Source: Acidocella aquatica
GTDB lineage: Bacteria > Pseudomonadota > Alphaproteobacteria > Acetobacterales > Acetobacteraceae
Assembly: GCF_030160635.1 (NCBI RefSeq)
Contig: NZ_BSOS01000067.1
Location: 186,001-250,000, forward strand
DNA: 64,000 nucleotides
Reading direction: 5' to 3'
Shown: positions 37,261-46,687 of the stretch, piece by piece
Position numbering within the stretch: the stretch's first letter is position 1
Layout: each line of letters opens with the position of its first letter
The notes under the pieces: generated by a model
The model's database searches: none
What the model was told of the DNA's origin: nothing
What the model saw: the letters and a program-made list of their open reading frames with translations, nothing else
Translations under genes and position numbers: made by a program

Positions 37261-38697
37261 TTGTCCGAAGCCCTCGCCACCGCCGCCACCCTCTTCCACG
37301 GCACCAACGGGCTGGACCCGCACACCGCCGCCCGCCACATCGCCACCGCGACCGATGGCGCCGATGATGGCGAGCTGTTCCTCGAATACCGGGAGTCTGA
37401 ATCCATCAGCCTCGATGACGGCCGCATCCGTTCCGCCAGCTTTGACACGCGCCGGGGCTTTGGCCTGCGCGCGGTGCTGGGCGAGGCCAGCTACTACGCC
37501 CATGCCGGTGAGATCACCGATGAAGCCCTGGCCCGCGCCGCCGCCACCATCAAGGCCGCCAAATCGCTGGAACATTCCGCCACCGCCGCAGGCCCCGCCG
37601 CCGCGCCCGCCCCGCTTTATGCCGGGCTGAACCCGCTGGCCGAAATGCCGTTTTCCACCCGCGCGGAGCTGCTGCAGGAGATTGACGCTTTCGCCCGCGC
37701 CGCCGACCCGCGGGTCATCCAGGTCATGGCTTCCATCGCGGGTGAATGGCAGGCCATCGAGATCATCCGCGCCGACTCAACCCGCCTGGCCGACCTGCGC
37801 CCCCTGGTCCGCCTCAACGTCTCCGTCGTGCTGGAACACAACGGGCGGCGCGAGTCCGGCTCCCACGGCGCGGGTGGGCGCACCTCCTACGCGCCGCTCA
37901 TCGCCCCGGCCTATTGGCAGGGCGCGGTGCATGAGGCCATCCGCCAGGCCGCCGTGAACCTTGAGAGCATCCCAGCTCCCGCCGGTGAAATGCCCGTGGT
38001 TCTGGGCGCCGGCTGGCCGGGCATCCTCCTCCATGAGGCCATCGGCCACGGGCTGGAGGGTGACTTCAACCGCAAGCAGACCTCGGCCTTCGCCGGGCTC
38101 ATGGGCAGCCGCATCGCGGCCAAGGGCGTAAGCGTGGTGGACGACGGCACCATCCCCAACCGCCGCGGCTCATTGACGATTGACGACGAAGGCACCCCCA
38201 CCTCGCGCACCGTGTTAATCGAGGACGGCATCCTCACCGGCTTCCTGCAGGACCGCCAGAACGCCCGGCTGATGAACATGCGCCCCACCGGCAACGGGCG
38301 GCGCGAATCCTACGCCCATTCCCCCATGCCGCGCATGACCAACACGATCATGCTCGGCGGCGATGCGAACAAGGAGGATATGATAAAGAGCATCAAACGC
38401 GGCCTCTACGCCGTCAACTTCGGCGGCGGCCAGGTGGACATCACCTCCGGCAAATTCGTCTTCTCCGCCTCGGAGGCCTATATGATCGAGGACGGCAAAA
38501 TCACCGCCCCGGTGAAGGGCGCCACCCTCATCGGCAACGGGCCGGACGCGCTGACCAAAGTAGAGATGATCGGCAACGACATGGAGCTGGACCCAGGTGT
38601 TGGCACCTGCGGCAAAAACGGCCAGGGCGTGCCCGTGGGCGTCGGCCAGCCGACCATGAAAATGTCCGGCCTCACGGTCGGCGGCACCGCGGCCTGA
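37261..38697 (+). CDS. tldD: Metalloprotease TldD
   Basis: Zinc protease subunit that with TldE (PmbA) trims small modified peptides and helps degrade antitoxins. The zinc motif HEAIGHGLEGD (HExxxH) is near residue 260. The glycine-rich end (GTCGKNGQGVPVGVGQPT) is typical of TldD. TTG at 37261 is the likely start, with GGAG nine bases before, just after the preceding stop; this gives 478 residues. TldE is not in the window. Confidence 0.92.
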   Translation: MSEALATAATLFHGTNGLDPHTAARHIATATDGADDGELFLEYRESESISLDDGRIRSASFDTRRGFGLRAVLGEASYYAHAGEITDEALARAAATIKAAKSLEHSATAAGPAAAPAPLYAGLNPLAEMPFSTRAELLQEIDAFARAADPRVIQVMASIAGEWQAIEIIRADSTRLADLRPLVRLNVSVVLEHNGRRESGSHGAGGRTSYAPLIAPAYWQGAVHEAIRQAAVNLESIPAPAGEMPVVLGAGWPGILLHEAIGHGLEGDFNRKQTSAFAGLMGSRIAAKGVSVVDDGTIPNRRGSLTIDDEGTPTSRTVLIEDGILTGFLQDRQNARLMNMRPTGNGRRESYAHSPMPRMTNTIMLGGDANKEDMIKSIKRGLYAVNFGGGQVDITSGKFVFSASEAYMIEDGKITAPVKGATLIGNGPDALTKVEMIGNDMELDPGVGTCGKNGQGVPVGVGQPTMKMSGLTVGGTAA

Positions 38698-38735
38698 CCC
38701 GCCAACCGCCCCCCACCGCCACCGTCATCCACCAC

Positions 38736-38762
38736 CGTCATGCCAGCGCAAGCTGGCATCTC
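38736..38762. repeat. Short interspersed palindrome, copy 2
   Basis: Same 8-bp stem (38740-38747 and 38752-38759) and flanks as the element at 2214-2243, in the opposite orientation, with loop GCAA instead of TTTC. It lies in the 69-bp gap between convergent tldD and the FGGY kinase gene and could end both transcripts. Confidence 0.75.
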
Positions 38763-38766
38763 CTCT

Positions 38767-40257
38767 CTACCCCCCTACATCCCAGAGCCGGTGGTTAACC
38801 TCCACCAGCCCCGCCTGCGCATCCTTATAAATCCCGAACAAACGGTCATACATCGCATGCGCCCCCGCATCCGGCGCGGTCACATCCAGCAACCGCACGC
38901 ACCGCGCCACCGCCTGCGCGGGTGAGGCAAACACCCCCACGCCGACCCCCGCCATCAGCGCGGCGCCGAACGAGGCATCGCCCGCCTCGGTGCGCTCCAC
39001 CACCAGCCCGGTCACATCGGCGATGATCTTGCGCCAGGCCGCGCTGCGCGCCCCGCCGCCCATCAGCCGTATCACCCCGAAGCCAAGCCCCATCCCGCGC
39101 GCCGCTTCCAGCAGATCCCTGATCGAAAACGCGATCCCCTCGTAGAGCGCCCGCGCGAAATGCGCCCGGCCGTGCGAAATCGTCAGCCCGATGAAATCGC
39201 CGCGCAGCAGCGGGTCCCAATAGGGCGAGCGCTCACCCTGCAGATATGGGTGAAACAGCAGCCCCTCCGCCCCGGCCCGCACGCCGGCCGCCAGCGCGTC
39301 CATCTCCTCGAACCCGCCCTGCGCGAACATCAGATCGCGCAGCCAGCGATGCGCCGAGGCGCAGGAATTCGTCCCCGTCGCGGTGTAATACATCCCCGGC
39401 ATGATATGCGGATAACAGGAGATCGGCGGGTTCACGCTCGGCCCCTGCGTCGCCAGATACAACACCCCCGCCGTCGCCAGCTTCACCCCGCCCATGCCCG
39501 GCGTTACCGCGCCCACGCCAAAAAACTCCACCGTGGTGTCGTTCGCGCCGCACACCACCGGCGTTCCCGCCGCCAGCCCGCACAGGGCTGCGGCGGCGGG
39601 CAACACGCCCCCCACCACCGATGATGCCTCCACAATCGGCGGCAGGCGCGCCATGTCCCACCCGATCAACCCGCAAATCTCGGCTGACCAGCCGCGCGTG
39701 GCGTCCTCGGCCAGCAGGCTGCCCATGGCGTCGGAGAAATCGGTCTCCCAGGTTCCGGTGAGGCAAAAGCGCAGATAATCCTTCGCCAGATACAACCGCC
39801 GCACCCGCGCCATCACCTCCGGCTCATGGTTTTGCAGCCAGGCCAGCATCGCCAGCGTCCAGGTCGGGTTAACCCGGTTCAGGCCAATCTCCACAATCCG
39901 CGCCCCGGCCCGTGCGTGCAAGGCGGCCGCCTCGGCGGCGCTGCGCTGGTCGTTCCACATAATCGCCGGGCGCAGCACATGGCCCGCCTCATCGGTCAGC
40001 ACCGGAATATGCGCCCCGGCTGAAACGCCCACCCCGGCGATCTCATCAGCCCCGATCCCCGCCGCCGCCAGCGCCTGGGGCACCGCCCGGCACAATGCGG
40101 CGAACCACTCGCCCGGGTCCTGCTCGGACCATCCCGGCCGCGCCACCACGGTGGTCACCGGCGCGCCCGCCTCGCCCGCAACCTCCCCCGCCGCGTTGAT
40201 AATCGTCACCTTGAGGCTGCCCGCCCCCAGATCGATGCCACAAAGATATTTTTTCAT
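38767..40257 (-). CDS. xylB: FGGY-family carbohydrate kinase (xylulokinase-like)
   Basis: Sugar kinase of 496 residues. Lobe 1 starts with the phosphate-binding GIDLGAGSLKVTI. The catalytic-loop Asp is in CGANDTTVEFFG, and the second-lobe signature is near GVIRLMGGGARSAAWRKIIAD. The pattern is closest to xylulokinase, though related FGGY kinases act on other ketoses or polyols. No isomerase, transporter or pentose regulator is next to it, so the sugar is uncertain. Confidence 0.8.
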   Translation of the reverse strand: MKKYLCGIDLGAGSLKVTIINAAGEVAGEAGAPVTTVVARPGWSEQDPGEWFAALCRAVPQALAAAGIGADEIAGVGVSAGAHIPVLTDEAGHVLRPAIMWNDQRSAAEAAALHARAGARIVEIGLNRVNPTWTLAMLAWLQNHEPEVMARVRRLYLAKDYLRFCLTGTWETDFSDAMGSLLAEDATRGWSAEICGLIGWDMARLPPIVEASSVVGGVLPAAAALCGLAAGTPVVCGANDTTVEFFGVGAVTPGMGGVKLATAGVLYLATQGPSVNPPISCYPHIMPGMYYTATGTNSCASAHRWLRDLMFAQGGFEEMDALAAGVRAGAEGLLFHPYLQGERSPYWDPLLRGDFIGLTISHGRAHFARALYEGIAFSIRDLLEAARGMGLGFGVIRLMGGGARSAAWRKIIADVTGLVVERTEAGDASFGAALMAGVGVGVFASPAQAVARCVRLLDVTAPDAGAHAMYDRLFGIYKDAQAGLVEVNHRLWDVGG

Positions 40258-40296
40258 ACCGGCCCCTGGAACCCCGTGTCAGACAGGTCTAACTTT

Positions 40297-41328
40297 ATGG
40301 CCATGGCGGACACCACACAACTCGACCCCGGGCTGATCCCCCAGCAGGTTTTGCCGGACCAGATTCCGGTCATCGACCTCGCCCCCTTCCGGCACGGCAC
40401 CCTGGCGGAAAAAGCCCAGGTTGCGGCCAAAATCGGCGCCGCCTGCCGCAACACCGGCTTCTTCTACATCGTCAATCACGGCGTTCCCCCTGAACTGGTG
40501 GCCGATGTCTACGCCCAGGCCAAACGCTTCTTCGCCCTCCCGCCCGCGCAAAAGGCGCAGATCGCCATCGAGAAATCCCCCTGCCATCGCGGCTGGTTCC
40601 AGGTCGGCGGCGAAAACCTCGACCCGCGAAAACAAACGCAAAACGGCGACCTCAAAGAGGGCATCAAAATCGGCAACGACCTGCCGCCAACCCACCCTCT
40701 GGTGCTGGCGAACACGCCGCTGCACGGCCCCAACCAATGGCCGGACCTGCCGGGCTGGCGCGCGGTGATGCAAAATTATTTCAGCGCCATGGAAAGCCTG
40801 GGCCGCGAACTGCTGCACAGCTTCGCCCTCGCGCTGGGCCTCACGGAAACCTATTTTGACCGTTGGCTCTCCACCCCCATGACCACGCTGGGCCCGCTGC
40901 ACTACCCGCCGCAGCGCGGCCATATCACCGAGGCCCAGCTCGGCGCCGGTGCGCATACTGATTTTGGGTGCCTCACCATACTGGCGCAGGACGATACCGG
41001 CGGCCTGCAGGTGCGCGGCAAATCCGGCGCCTGGCTCGCCGCCCCGCCCATCCCCGGCAGCTTCGTCGTCAACATCGGCGACATGATGGAGCGCTGGACC
41101 AATGGCGTCTTCGCCTCCACCCTGCACCGCGTCGTCAACGCCTCGGGGCGGGAGCGTTATTCCATTCCCTTTTTCTTCGACCCCGATTTCGCCACGCCGG
41201 TTGAATGCCTGCCCACATGCCTGGCGCCGGGGGAGACGCCGAAATATCCACCCACCACGGCGGGCCGGCATCTGCTCGATAAAATCAACGAGTCATTTGC
41301 TTACCATCAGGAAAAACAGGGTCCCTGA
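40297..41328 (+). CDS. 2-oxoglutarate/Fe(II)-dependent dioxygenase, isopenicillin-N-synthase-like
   Basis: Non-haem iron oxygenase of the plant/bacterial DIOX type. The N-terminal domain has IPVIDLAPF and FFYIVNHGVPPEL. The jelly-roll core has iron ligands HTDFG and the His of TLHRVVN, plus the Arg-x-Ser that holds 2-oxoglutarate (RYSIPFFF). ATG 40297 gives 343 residues; GTG 40276 or ATG 40303 are alternatives. It is divergent from the FGGY kinase and its 3' end overlaps murI by 22 bp. Substrate unknown. Confidence 0.86.
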   Translation: MAMADTTQLDPGLIPQQVLPDQIPVIDLAPFRHGTLAEKAQVAAKIGAACRNTGFFYIVNHGVPPELVADVYAQAKRFFALPPAQKAQIAIEKSPCHRGWFQVGGENLDPRKQTQNGDLKEGIKIGNDLPPTHPLVLANTPLHGPNQWPDLPGWRAVMQNYFSAMESLGRELLHSFALALGLTETYFDRWLSTPMTTLGPLHYPPQRGHITEAQLGAGAHTDFGCLTILAQDDTGGLQVRGKSGAWLAAPPIPGSFVVNIGDMMERWTNGVFASTLHRVVNASGRERYSIPFFFDPDFATPVECLPTCLAPGETPKYPPTTAGRHLLDKINESFAYHQEKQGP

Positions 41329-42092
41329 CGGATTTCATAAAACCCGAATTCCGCCAGCCGCGGCCGCATGACATCCAGATCCGGCAGCGCCGCGGTGAAC
41401 CACGCCACCTCCGCCTGCGGCTCCGGCGCGGTGGAAAAACCTTCCGTCACCGCCAGCGTGCGCCTTGCCACCGGCAACGCCGGATCGAACCACTTCACAT
41501 CGGGATAGAGCGCCTCGAACTCGGGGTGCAGAAACGTATAATGCGTGCAGCCCAGCGCCACCGCGTCAATCCGCTCCGCGCCCGGCTGGCTGAACAGCGG
41601 CGCCACGGCGCTCGCCACATCCACCGCCTGGCCGCGGAATTTCCGCTCCGCCAGCTCCGCCAGCGTGGGCGCGCCAAGGCTGTGGATTTCACAATCGGGC
41701 GCGAATGCTTCGATCAGCTCGCGCAGATACGCCCGGCGCACCGTCGCGGCGGTGGCCAGAATGCCGATCACCCTGGTTTTGCTCGCCGCCGCCGCCGGCT
41801 TGATCGGCGGCACGCAGCCGATGAAGGGCAGCGCATACGCCGCCCGCAGCGCCGCCAGCGCGATGGTGCTGGCGGTGTTGCATGCCACCACCACGGCATC
41901 CGGCTTTAAAAACTCAATGGCCTTGCCGATAAGCCCCACGATATGCGGCAGCAGCACCGCATCGGGTTTTTCGCCGTAGGGGAAAAACCCGATGTCGGCG
42001 AGGTAGCTGATCCGCGCGTGCGGCTGCAACCGGCGGATCTCGCGCACCACCCCCAGACCGCCAATCCCTGAATCAAAAACAAGCAGATGCAT
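41307..42092 (-). CDS. murI: Glutamate racemase
   Basis: Makes D-glutamate for peptidoglycan. Both catalytic cysteines are present, in VVACNTASTIAL (near 72) and ALGCTHYTFL (near 180), with the N-terminal FDSGIGGLGVV. At 261 residues it is full length. It lies 9 bp after rodA at the end of the cell-wall gene run, which fits its role. Confidence 0.93.
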   Translation of the reverse strand: MHLLVFDSGIGGLGVVREIRRLQPHARISYLADIGFFPYGEKPDAVLLPHIVGLIGKAIEFLKPDAVVVACNTASTIALAALRAAYALPFIGCVPPIKPAAAASKTRVIGILATAATVRRAYLRELIEAFAPDCEIHSLGAPTLAELAERKFRGQAVDVASAVAPLFSQPGAERIDAVALGCTHYTFLHPEFEALYPDVKWFDPALPVARRTLAVTEGFSTAPEPQAEVAWFTAALPDLDVMRPRLAEFGFYEIRQGPCFS

Positions 42093-42101
42093 GGCGCCGC
42101 C

Positions 42102-43256
42102 TCAGAACTCCTCGTTGGCAAATTCCACGTCGCGATGCACATGCACCGACATCAGCACGCCAAACCCCAGCATCACCGCCGTCAACGCCGAACCGCCGTA
42201 GGAAATCAGCGGCAGCGGCACGCCGCCCACCGGGATCAGCCCCATCACCATCGAGAGATTGACGAAGCAATAGAGGAAGAAATTGGTCCCCACCCCCAGC
42301 GCCACCAGCCGCCCGTAGGCATGCGAACACGAAACCGCCGTATAAAACGCCATCGCGATAATGGAGAACAACAGCGCCAGCACCGCCATGCTGCCCAAAA
42401 AGCCAAACTCCTCCGCGATGATGGTGAAGACGAAATCAGTTTGCTTCTCAGGTAAAAAATTAAGCTGGTTCTGCGTGCCGTGCAGATAGCCCTGGCCTGC
42501 CAGCCCGCCCGAGCCCAGCGCGATTTTTGACTGGATGATGTTATACCCCGCCCCTAGCGGGTCAGAGCCGGGGTTCATGAAGGTGGTGATGCGCGCGCGC
42601 TGATAGTCATGCAGGTGGTGATAGAGCACAGGGGCTGCCACCAGCATCACGCCCAGCACAATCGCGAATTTCCACCAGCGCACCCCCGCCCCCAGCAACA
42701 CCGTGACGCCGATCATCGCGGTGATCACGGCGGTGCCCAGGTTTGGCTCCTTCAATATCAGCCCGACGGGGAGCAAAATCGCCGCCGCCGCCGGCAGCAG
42801 GAACAACGCCTCGTTCAACCGCTCCTGCGTGGCGCGGCGGAAATAGGCCGCCAGCCCGAGGGTGAGAAACAGCTTCATCAGCTCGCTCGGCTGAATTTCC
42901 ATGCCCCCCACGCTCATCCATCGCTTGGCGCCAAGCCCGGTATGGCCAAATTTCATCACCACCAGCAACAGCACCACCCCCAGCGCATAGGCCGGCCAGG
43001 AGATTTTGGCGATCTGGCGGATATCCACCATGGCGATCCCCAGCATCAGGGCCAGCGCGCCGATGAAGCGGAAAAGCTGGCTGTTGGCATAGGGCACCGG
43101 CGCGCCCCCGGCGGCGGAATACAGCGCGGTATACCCCACCCCCGCGAGCAGGCAGACGCAGAGCACGAACAGCCAGTTGATCCGCAGGAATTTGCGCATC
43201 AGGCCGAAGGAGCGGTCCCGGAAGGGGCGCAGGGGCGCGATCCGCTCGGGGATCAT
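42102..43256 (-). CDS. rodA: Peptidoglycan glycosyltransferase RodA
   Basis: SEDS-family polymerase of the elongasome. About ten membrane helices span 384 residues, with the signatures KRWMSVGGMEIQPSELMKL and FVFTIIAEEFGFLGS and the late PVGGVPLPLISYGGSA. The start overlaps the PBP2 stop by 4 bp, and the two proteins act as a glycosyltransferase/transpeptidase pair in lateral wall growth. Also called mrdB. Confidence 0.95.
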   Translation of the reverse strand: MIPERIAPLRPFRDRSFGLMRKFLRINWLFVLCVCLLAGVGYTALYSAAGGAPVPYANSQLFRFIGALALMLGIAMVDIRQIAKISWPAYALGVVLLLVVMKFGHTGLGAKRWMSVGGMEIQPSELMKLFLTLGLAAYFRRATQERLNEALFLLPAAAAILLPVGLILKEPNLGTAVITAMIGVTVLLGAGVRWWKFAIVLGVMLVAAPVLYHHLHDYQRARITTFMNPGSDPLGAGYNIIQSKIALGSGGLAGQGYLHGTQNQLNFLPEKQTDFVFTIIAEEFGFLGSMAVLALLFSIIAMAFYTAVSCSHAYGRLVALGVGTNFFLYCFVNLSMVMGLIPVGGVPLPLISYGGSALTAVMLGFGVLMSVHVHRDVEFANEEF

Positions 43257-45115
43257 GAGGGTGCAACCCCCGCCGCCCCGCCTAGCGGCACATCCCGCCC
43301 GGCGGGGTCATGGGTGAGCGCATAGGTCATCATGTCCTGCGCGATGGGCGCTGCCGTCTGCGCGCCAAAATTGCCATGCTCGATCACCACGGCCACCGCA
43401 TAGCGCGGATTGTCATACGGCGCGAAGCCGACGAAGAGCGCGTTCGGCCGTTGTTCCCAGGCCATGGTGAGATCATTGAACCCTTTCTGCTTCTCGGCCG
43501 CTGTATTGGTATGCACCTGGGCGGTGCCGGTCTTGCCCGCCATCTGCACGTTTGGCAGCGTGAGCCGGGCGCCATAGGCCGTGCCCGCCGGGGTGTTGAC
43601 CACCTCGAACAAGCCCTGGCGGATGGTGGCCAGATGCCCCGCGTCAACCTCGAGCACCGGCCAGTCGCCGGGGTCGGAGCCGTCCTGCAGCTGCCCCCCG
43701 ATCCGCCGCGTGATATGCGGACCGACCGCGCTGCCGGTTGCCACCCGCGCGATCATCGTCGCCAGCGCCAGCGGGGTGAGCTGGGTGTAGCCCTGGCCGA
43801 TGCCCTGCACCACGGTGCTGCCCTCGACCCAGTGAATCCCCCGCCGGCGCGCCCAATCCAGCGTCGGCACCAGCCCCGGCGAGGCATTGGGCAGATCCAC
43901 CCCCAGATCGGTGCCCAGCCCCATCGTGGTGGCCATGTCCGCGATCCGGTCGATCCCCACCTTCAGCGCCACCTGATAGAAAAACACGTCGCAGCTCACC
44001 TGCAACGCCGTGGTCACGGTGATCGAGCCATGGGCCACATGATTGTCGCACCAGAACACATGGTCGCCGAGCTTGAAAAAACCCGGGCAGGTCAAAATAG
44101 TGTCCGCCGAGAGGGTGCCGGCCTTCATCGCCGCCAGCGCCACTGTGGGCTTGAAGGTGGAGCCGGGCGCGAACAGGCCGGAGATCACCTTGTTTTGCAA
44201 CGGGTCGCCGGCATCGGCCATCCAGGCGTTCCAGGTGGCGGATGGCACGCCCTTGTCAAACAGCGAGGGGTCGAACGAGGGGCTGCTCGCCATCGCCAGA
44301 ATCTCACCCGTATTGGCATCGAGCATCACCACCGCCCCGGTCTGGTTTGCCAGCCGCTGCACCGCCAGCGCCTGCAACCCGGCATCCAGCGCCAGCGCCA
44401 CCGTCTGCCCCGGCGTGCCCGGATCGTGCGCCACCTGGCGCACCACCTGGCCATGCACATTGGTCTCGGTCTGTACAAAGCCCGGCACCCCGCGCAACAC
44501 CCCGTCCTGCCCCGCCTCCGCCCCGGTGCGGCCGATGCGGATGCCGGGCAATGAGAGCACCGGATCGGCCGCCGCCTCGCGCGCATTGGGCCGCGCCACA
44601 TAGCCCACGGCATGCGCCAGCCCCGGGCCGAACGGATAGGAACGGCTGGCCCCCACCTCCACGACAACCCCCGGCAGGTCCGGCGTGTTCACCTCCAGCG
44701 CCGCCATGTCCGGCCAGTCCAGGTAATCCTTCAGCAGCACCGGAATATAGCCGGGCCGGTGCGCCAGCTCGGCGGCGATGCGCGCCTTCTCGTCATCGGG
44801 CAGCGGCACCAGCCGGTAGAAATTATCCAGCACCGCCTGCGGGTCGGGCGCCAGCGCCTGCATGAACAGCGCCCGCCAATGTTGCTCGTTGCCCGCCAGT
44901 ATGGTGCCGAAACGGTCGGTGATCAGCCCGCGGATCGGCGCTTCCAGCCGCTCGGAAATGGAGTTCTGCTCGGCCAGCAGCGCGTATTTTCCATGTTTGG
45001 CGACCTGCAGATTATACAGCCGCCCCGCGATGGCGCCAAAAATGCCGAGCTGCGCCGTGCCGATGAGCAGCGCGCGGCGGTTAAAGGCCGCGCGGTCCTT
45101 GGTCTCACGCTTCAT
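43253..45115 (-). CDS. mrdA: Penicillin-binding protein 2 (elongasome transpeptidase)
   Basis: Class B PBP with a short cytoplasmic stretch, one membrane helix near residues 20-40, a dimerisation/pedestal domain and a C-terminal transpeptidase. The active-site triads are STFK (FAPGSTFKPTV), SCD in ALQVSCDVFFY and KTGT (AGKTGTAQV). ATG 45115 gives 620 residues; a GTG at 45124 adds three. It is coupled to rodA and follows mreD by about 50 bp. Confidence 0.94.
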   Translation of the reverse strand: MKRETKDRAAFNRRALLIGTAQLGIFGAIAGRLYNLQVAKHGKYALLAEQNSISERLEAPIRGLITDRFGTILAGNEQHWRALFMQALAPDPQAVLDNFYRLVPLPDDEKARIAAELAHRPGYIPVLLKDYLDWPDMAALEVNTPDLPGVVVEVGASRSYPFGPGLAHAVGYVARPNAREAAADPVLSLPGIRIGRTGAEAGQDGVLRGVPGFVQTETNVHGQVVRQVAHDPGTPGQTVALALDAGLQALAVQRLANQTGAVVMLDANTGEILAMASSPSFDPSLFDKGVPSATWNAWMADAGDPLQNKVISGLFAPGSTFKPTVALAAMKAGTLSADTILTCPGFFKLGDHVFWCDNHVAHGSITVTTALQVSCDVFFYQVALKVGIDRIADMATTMGLGTDLGVDLPNASPGLVPTLDWARRRGIHWVEGSTVVQGIGQGYTQLTPLALATMIARVATGSAVGPHITRRIGGQLQDGSDPGDWPVLEVDAGHLATIRQGLFEVVNTPAGTAYGARLTLPNVQMAGKTGTAQVHTNTAAEKQKGFNDLTMAWEQRPNALFVGFAPYDNPRYAVAVVIEHGNFGAQTAAPIAQDMMTYALTHDPAGRDVPLGGAAGVAPS

Positions 45116-45166
45116 GGCACGCACCGCCCGCCCGAACGTGCAAATTCCGAACGCGAAAATCCAGCA

Positions 45167-45691
45167 TTACGCCAGTTCAGCCGCCGCCGCGCCGCGATGC
45201 GCACGGATGAAAAACGCCGCCAGCGCCGGGTAGAGCAACACCGCGAAGCCGCTTTGCGTCAGCACCGGCCGCACCGGCAACACGTCCAGCCCGAGCAGCG
45301 ATTCCACCCCCCAGGCCAGCACGAACAACCCCGCGGCAAAGCCCGAAAAAACCAGCCAGGTGAACAAAAACCCCTGCGGCGCCAACTGGCGGCGCAGCGC
45401 CAGAACCCCGCCATGCAGCAGCAGCAGCAGCAGCGCCCACATGCCGAGCGGCGAGAAACCCAGCAGGTCGAGCAGCAGCCCGCTTACCATCACCACCGGC
45501 GCCGGCAGCGAGGAGGGCCGGTACAACGACCAGAAAAATACACAGGCCACCGCATACACCGGGCGCAACTGCGCCTGGGCGGGCAGGCCAAAATTCAGGC
45601 CGAGCAAAAACAGCCCCGCTACGATGCTGCCAAAGGGAACCGCGTAACGCGCCGCTGCATCCAGCCGGCGCCAGAGGCTTTGCCGCCGCAT
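45167..45691 (-). CDS. mreD: Rod shape-determining protein MreD
   Basis: Small, very hydrophobic protein of 174 residues with about five membrane helices. It contains the MreD-like VVMVSGLLLDLLGFSPLGMWA stretch in its middle (split here as SGLLLDLLGFSPLG). It works with MreC, RodA and PBP2. MreD proteins are weakly conserved in sequence, so position between mreC (3 bp away) and mrdA carries much of the weight. Confidence 0.85.
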   Translation of the reverse strand: MRRQSLWRRLDAAARYAVPFGSIVAGLFLLGLNFGLPAQAQLRPVYAVACVFFWSLYRPSSLPAPVVMVSGLLLDLLGFSPLGMWALLLLLLHGGVLALRRQLAPQGFLFTWLVFSGFAAGLFVLAWGVESLLGLDVLPVRPVLTQSGFAVLLYPALAAFFIRAHRGAAAAELA

Positions 45692-45694
45692 CCG

Positions 45695-46582
45695 CTATTT
45701 TTTCCGGTGATGCGCGATGGCGGCGGGTTTGGCCTTCGTATGCGCGATCGGTGTCAGCACCGGCAGGTTGTCGGGGTAGCTGAACAGCCGCAGCAGGCGC
45801 AGCGAGTCCAGATCCGCCAGCGGCAGCACCACCGGGTCGTTCTGCGCGTTGTAATGCACCACGCCAACCGGCAGCCCGGGCGGGAACGCGCCGCCAACCG
45901 CGCTGGTCAGCACCATCGCGCCTTCGGCGGGCGGCTGGCCGGGCGCCCAATAGAGCAGCGCCGGGGTGGGGCCGTTGGTGCCGGTCATCAGCGCCGGCGC
46001 GCCGTTTGTGCCCAGCGCCACGGGTATCCGGCTGTTGATATCGGTGATGAGCAAAACCCGCGCCGAGCGGCTCCCCGCCTCGACCACGCGCCCGGCAACC
46101 CCGCGCCCATCCATGGCAACCGCCCCGATGAGCGGCACCGGGCTGGCGGCACGGGGCAGCACCACGAGCACCGAGCGGTCATAAACCCCGCCCAGATCAG
46201 CCACCACATCGCCGGTGAAAAACGCCGGGGCGTCGGCGGGGGTGTAGTTCAGCGTGGCCTTCAGCGCGTCATTCTGCGCTTCCAGCGCCATCGCCACCGC
46301 CTGCCATTGCAGCAATTTCGCGTTTTCCGCCCGCAATTGCGCATTTTCGGCGCTCAGCGAAAACAGATGCCCGATCGCCCCGGTGCCGCTCTCCGCCGCC
46401 TGGATCGGCGCCGCGAACACGCCGTATACCGGCGCCAGAACATCATCGAGCCCGGTGCGCAGCTCCCCGGAAATTCCCTGATCGGCACGGCCAATGAGCA
46501 CGACGCCAAAGGACAGCATCAGCATCACCGGAAATGTGAGCCGCGACACAGCCTGCCGGAACGGGACCGATAATCTGATCAC
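45695..46582 (-). CDS. mreC: Rod shape-determining protein MreC
   Basis: Bitopic periplasmic protein that organises the elongasome. It has a membrane helix near residues 15-35, a coiled-coil stretch (LSAENAQLRAENAKLLQWQA) and the two beta-barrel domains ending in the PVGVVHYNAQ region. I place the start at GTG 46582, with GGAGAG upstream (giving MIRLSVPFRQ); a TTG at 46600 is the longest frame. 295 residues. MreB, which normally precedes MreC, is not in the window. Confidence 0.9.
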   Translation of the reverse strand: MIRLSVPFRQAVSRLTFPVMLMLSFGVVLIGRADQGISGELRTGLDDVLAPVYGVFAAPIQAAESGTGAIGHLFSLSAENAQLRAENAKLLQWQAVAMALEAQNDALKATLNYTPADAPAFFTGDVVADLGGVYDRSVLVVLPRAASPVPLIGAVAMDGRGVAGRVVEAGSRSARVLLITDINSRIPVALGTNGAPALMTGTNGPTPALLYWAPGQPPAEGAMVLTSAVGGAFPPGLPVGVVHYNAQNDPVVLPLADLDSLRLLRLFSYPDNLPVLTPIAHTKAKPAAIAHHRKK

Positions 46583-46687
46583 CGGGGTTGCTCTCCACAA
46601 GAATTGCTAAATCCAGAGTTGGCATTACAGGCAAATTAACCAGACGCACAGGGTCAGGGGCGCCGATTCGCGCGGCCTGAGCAAGAT

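Noticed and set aside
35895-37448. 517-codon minus-strand frame over the CtaA pair
   Set aside because: Gly/Glu-rich antisense translation with no domain; the plus-strand membrane proteins explain the region.
44612-46573. 653-codon plus-strand frame over mrdA/mreD/mreC
   Set aside because: Arg/His/Gln-rich translation, antisense to recognisable genes.
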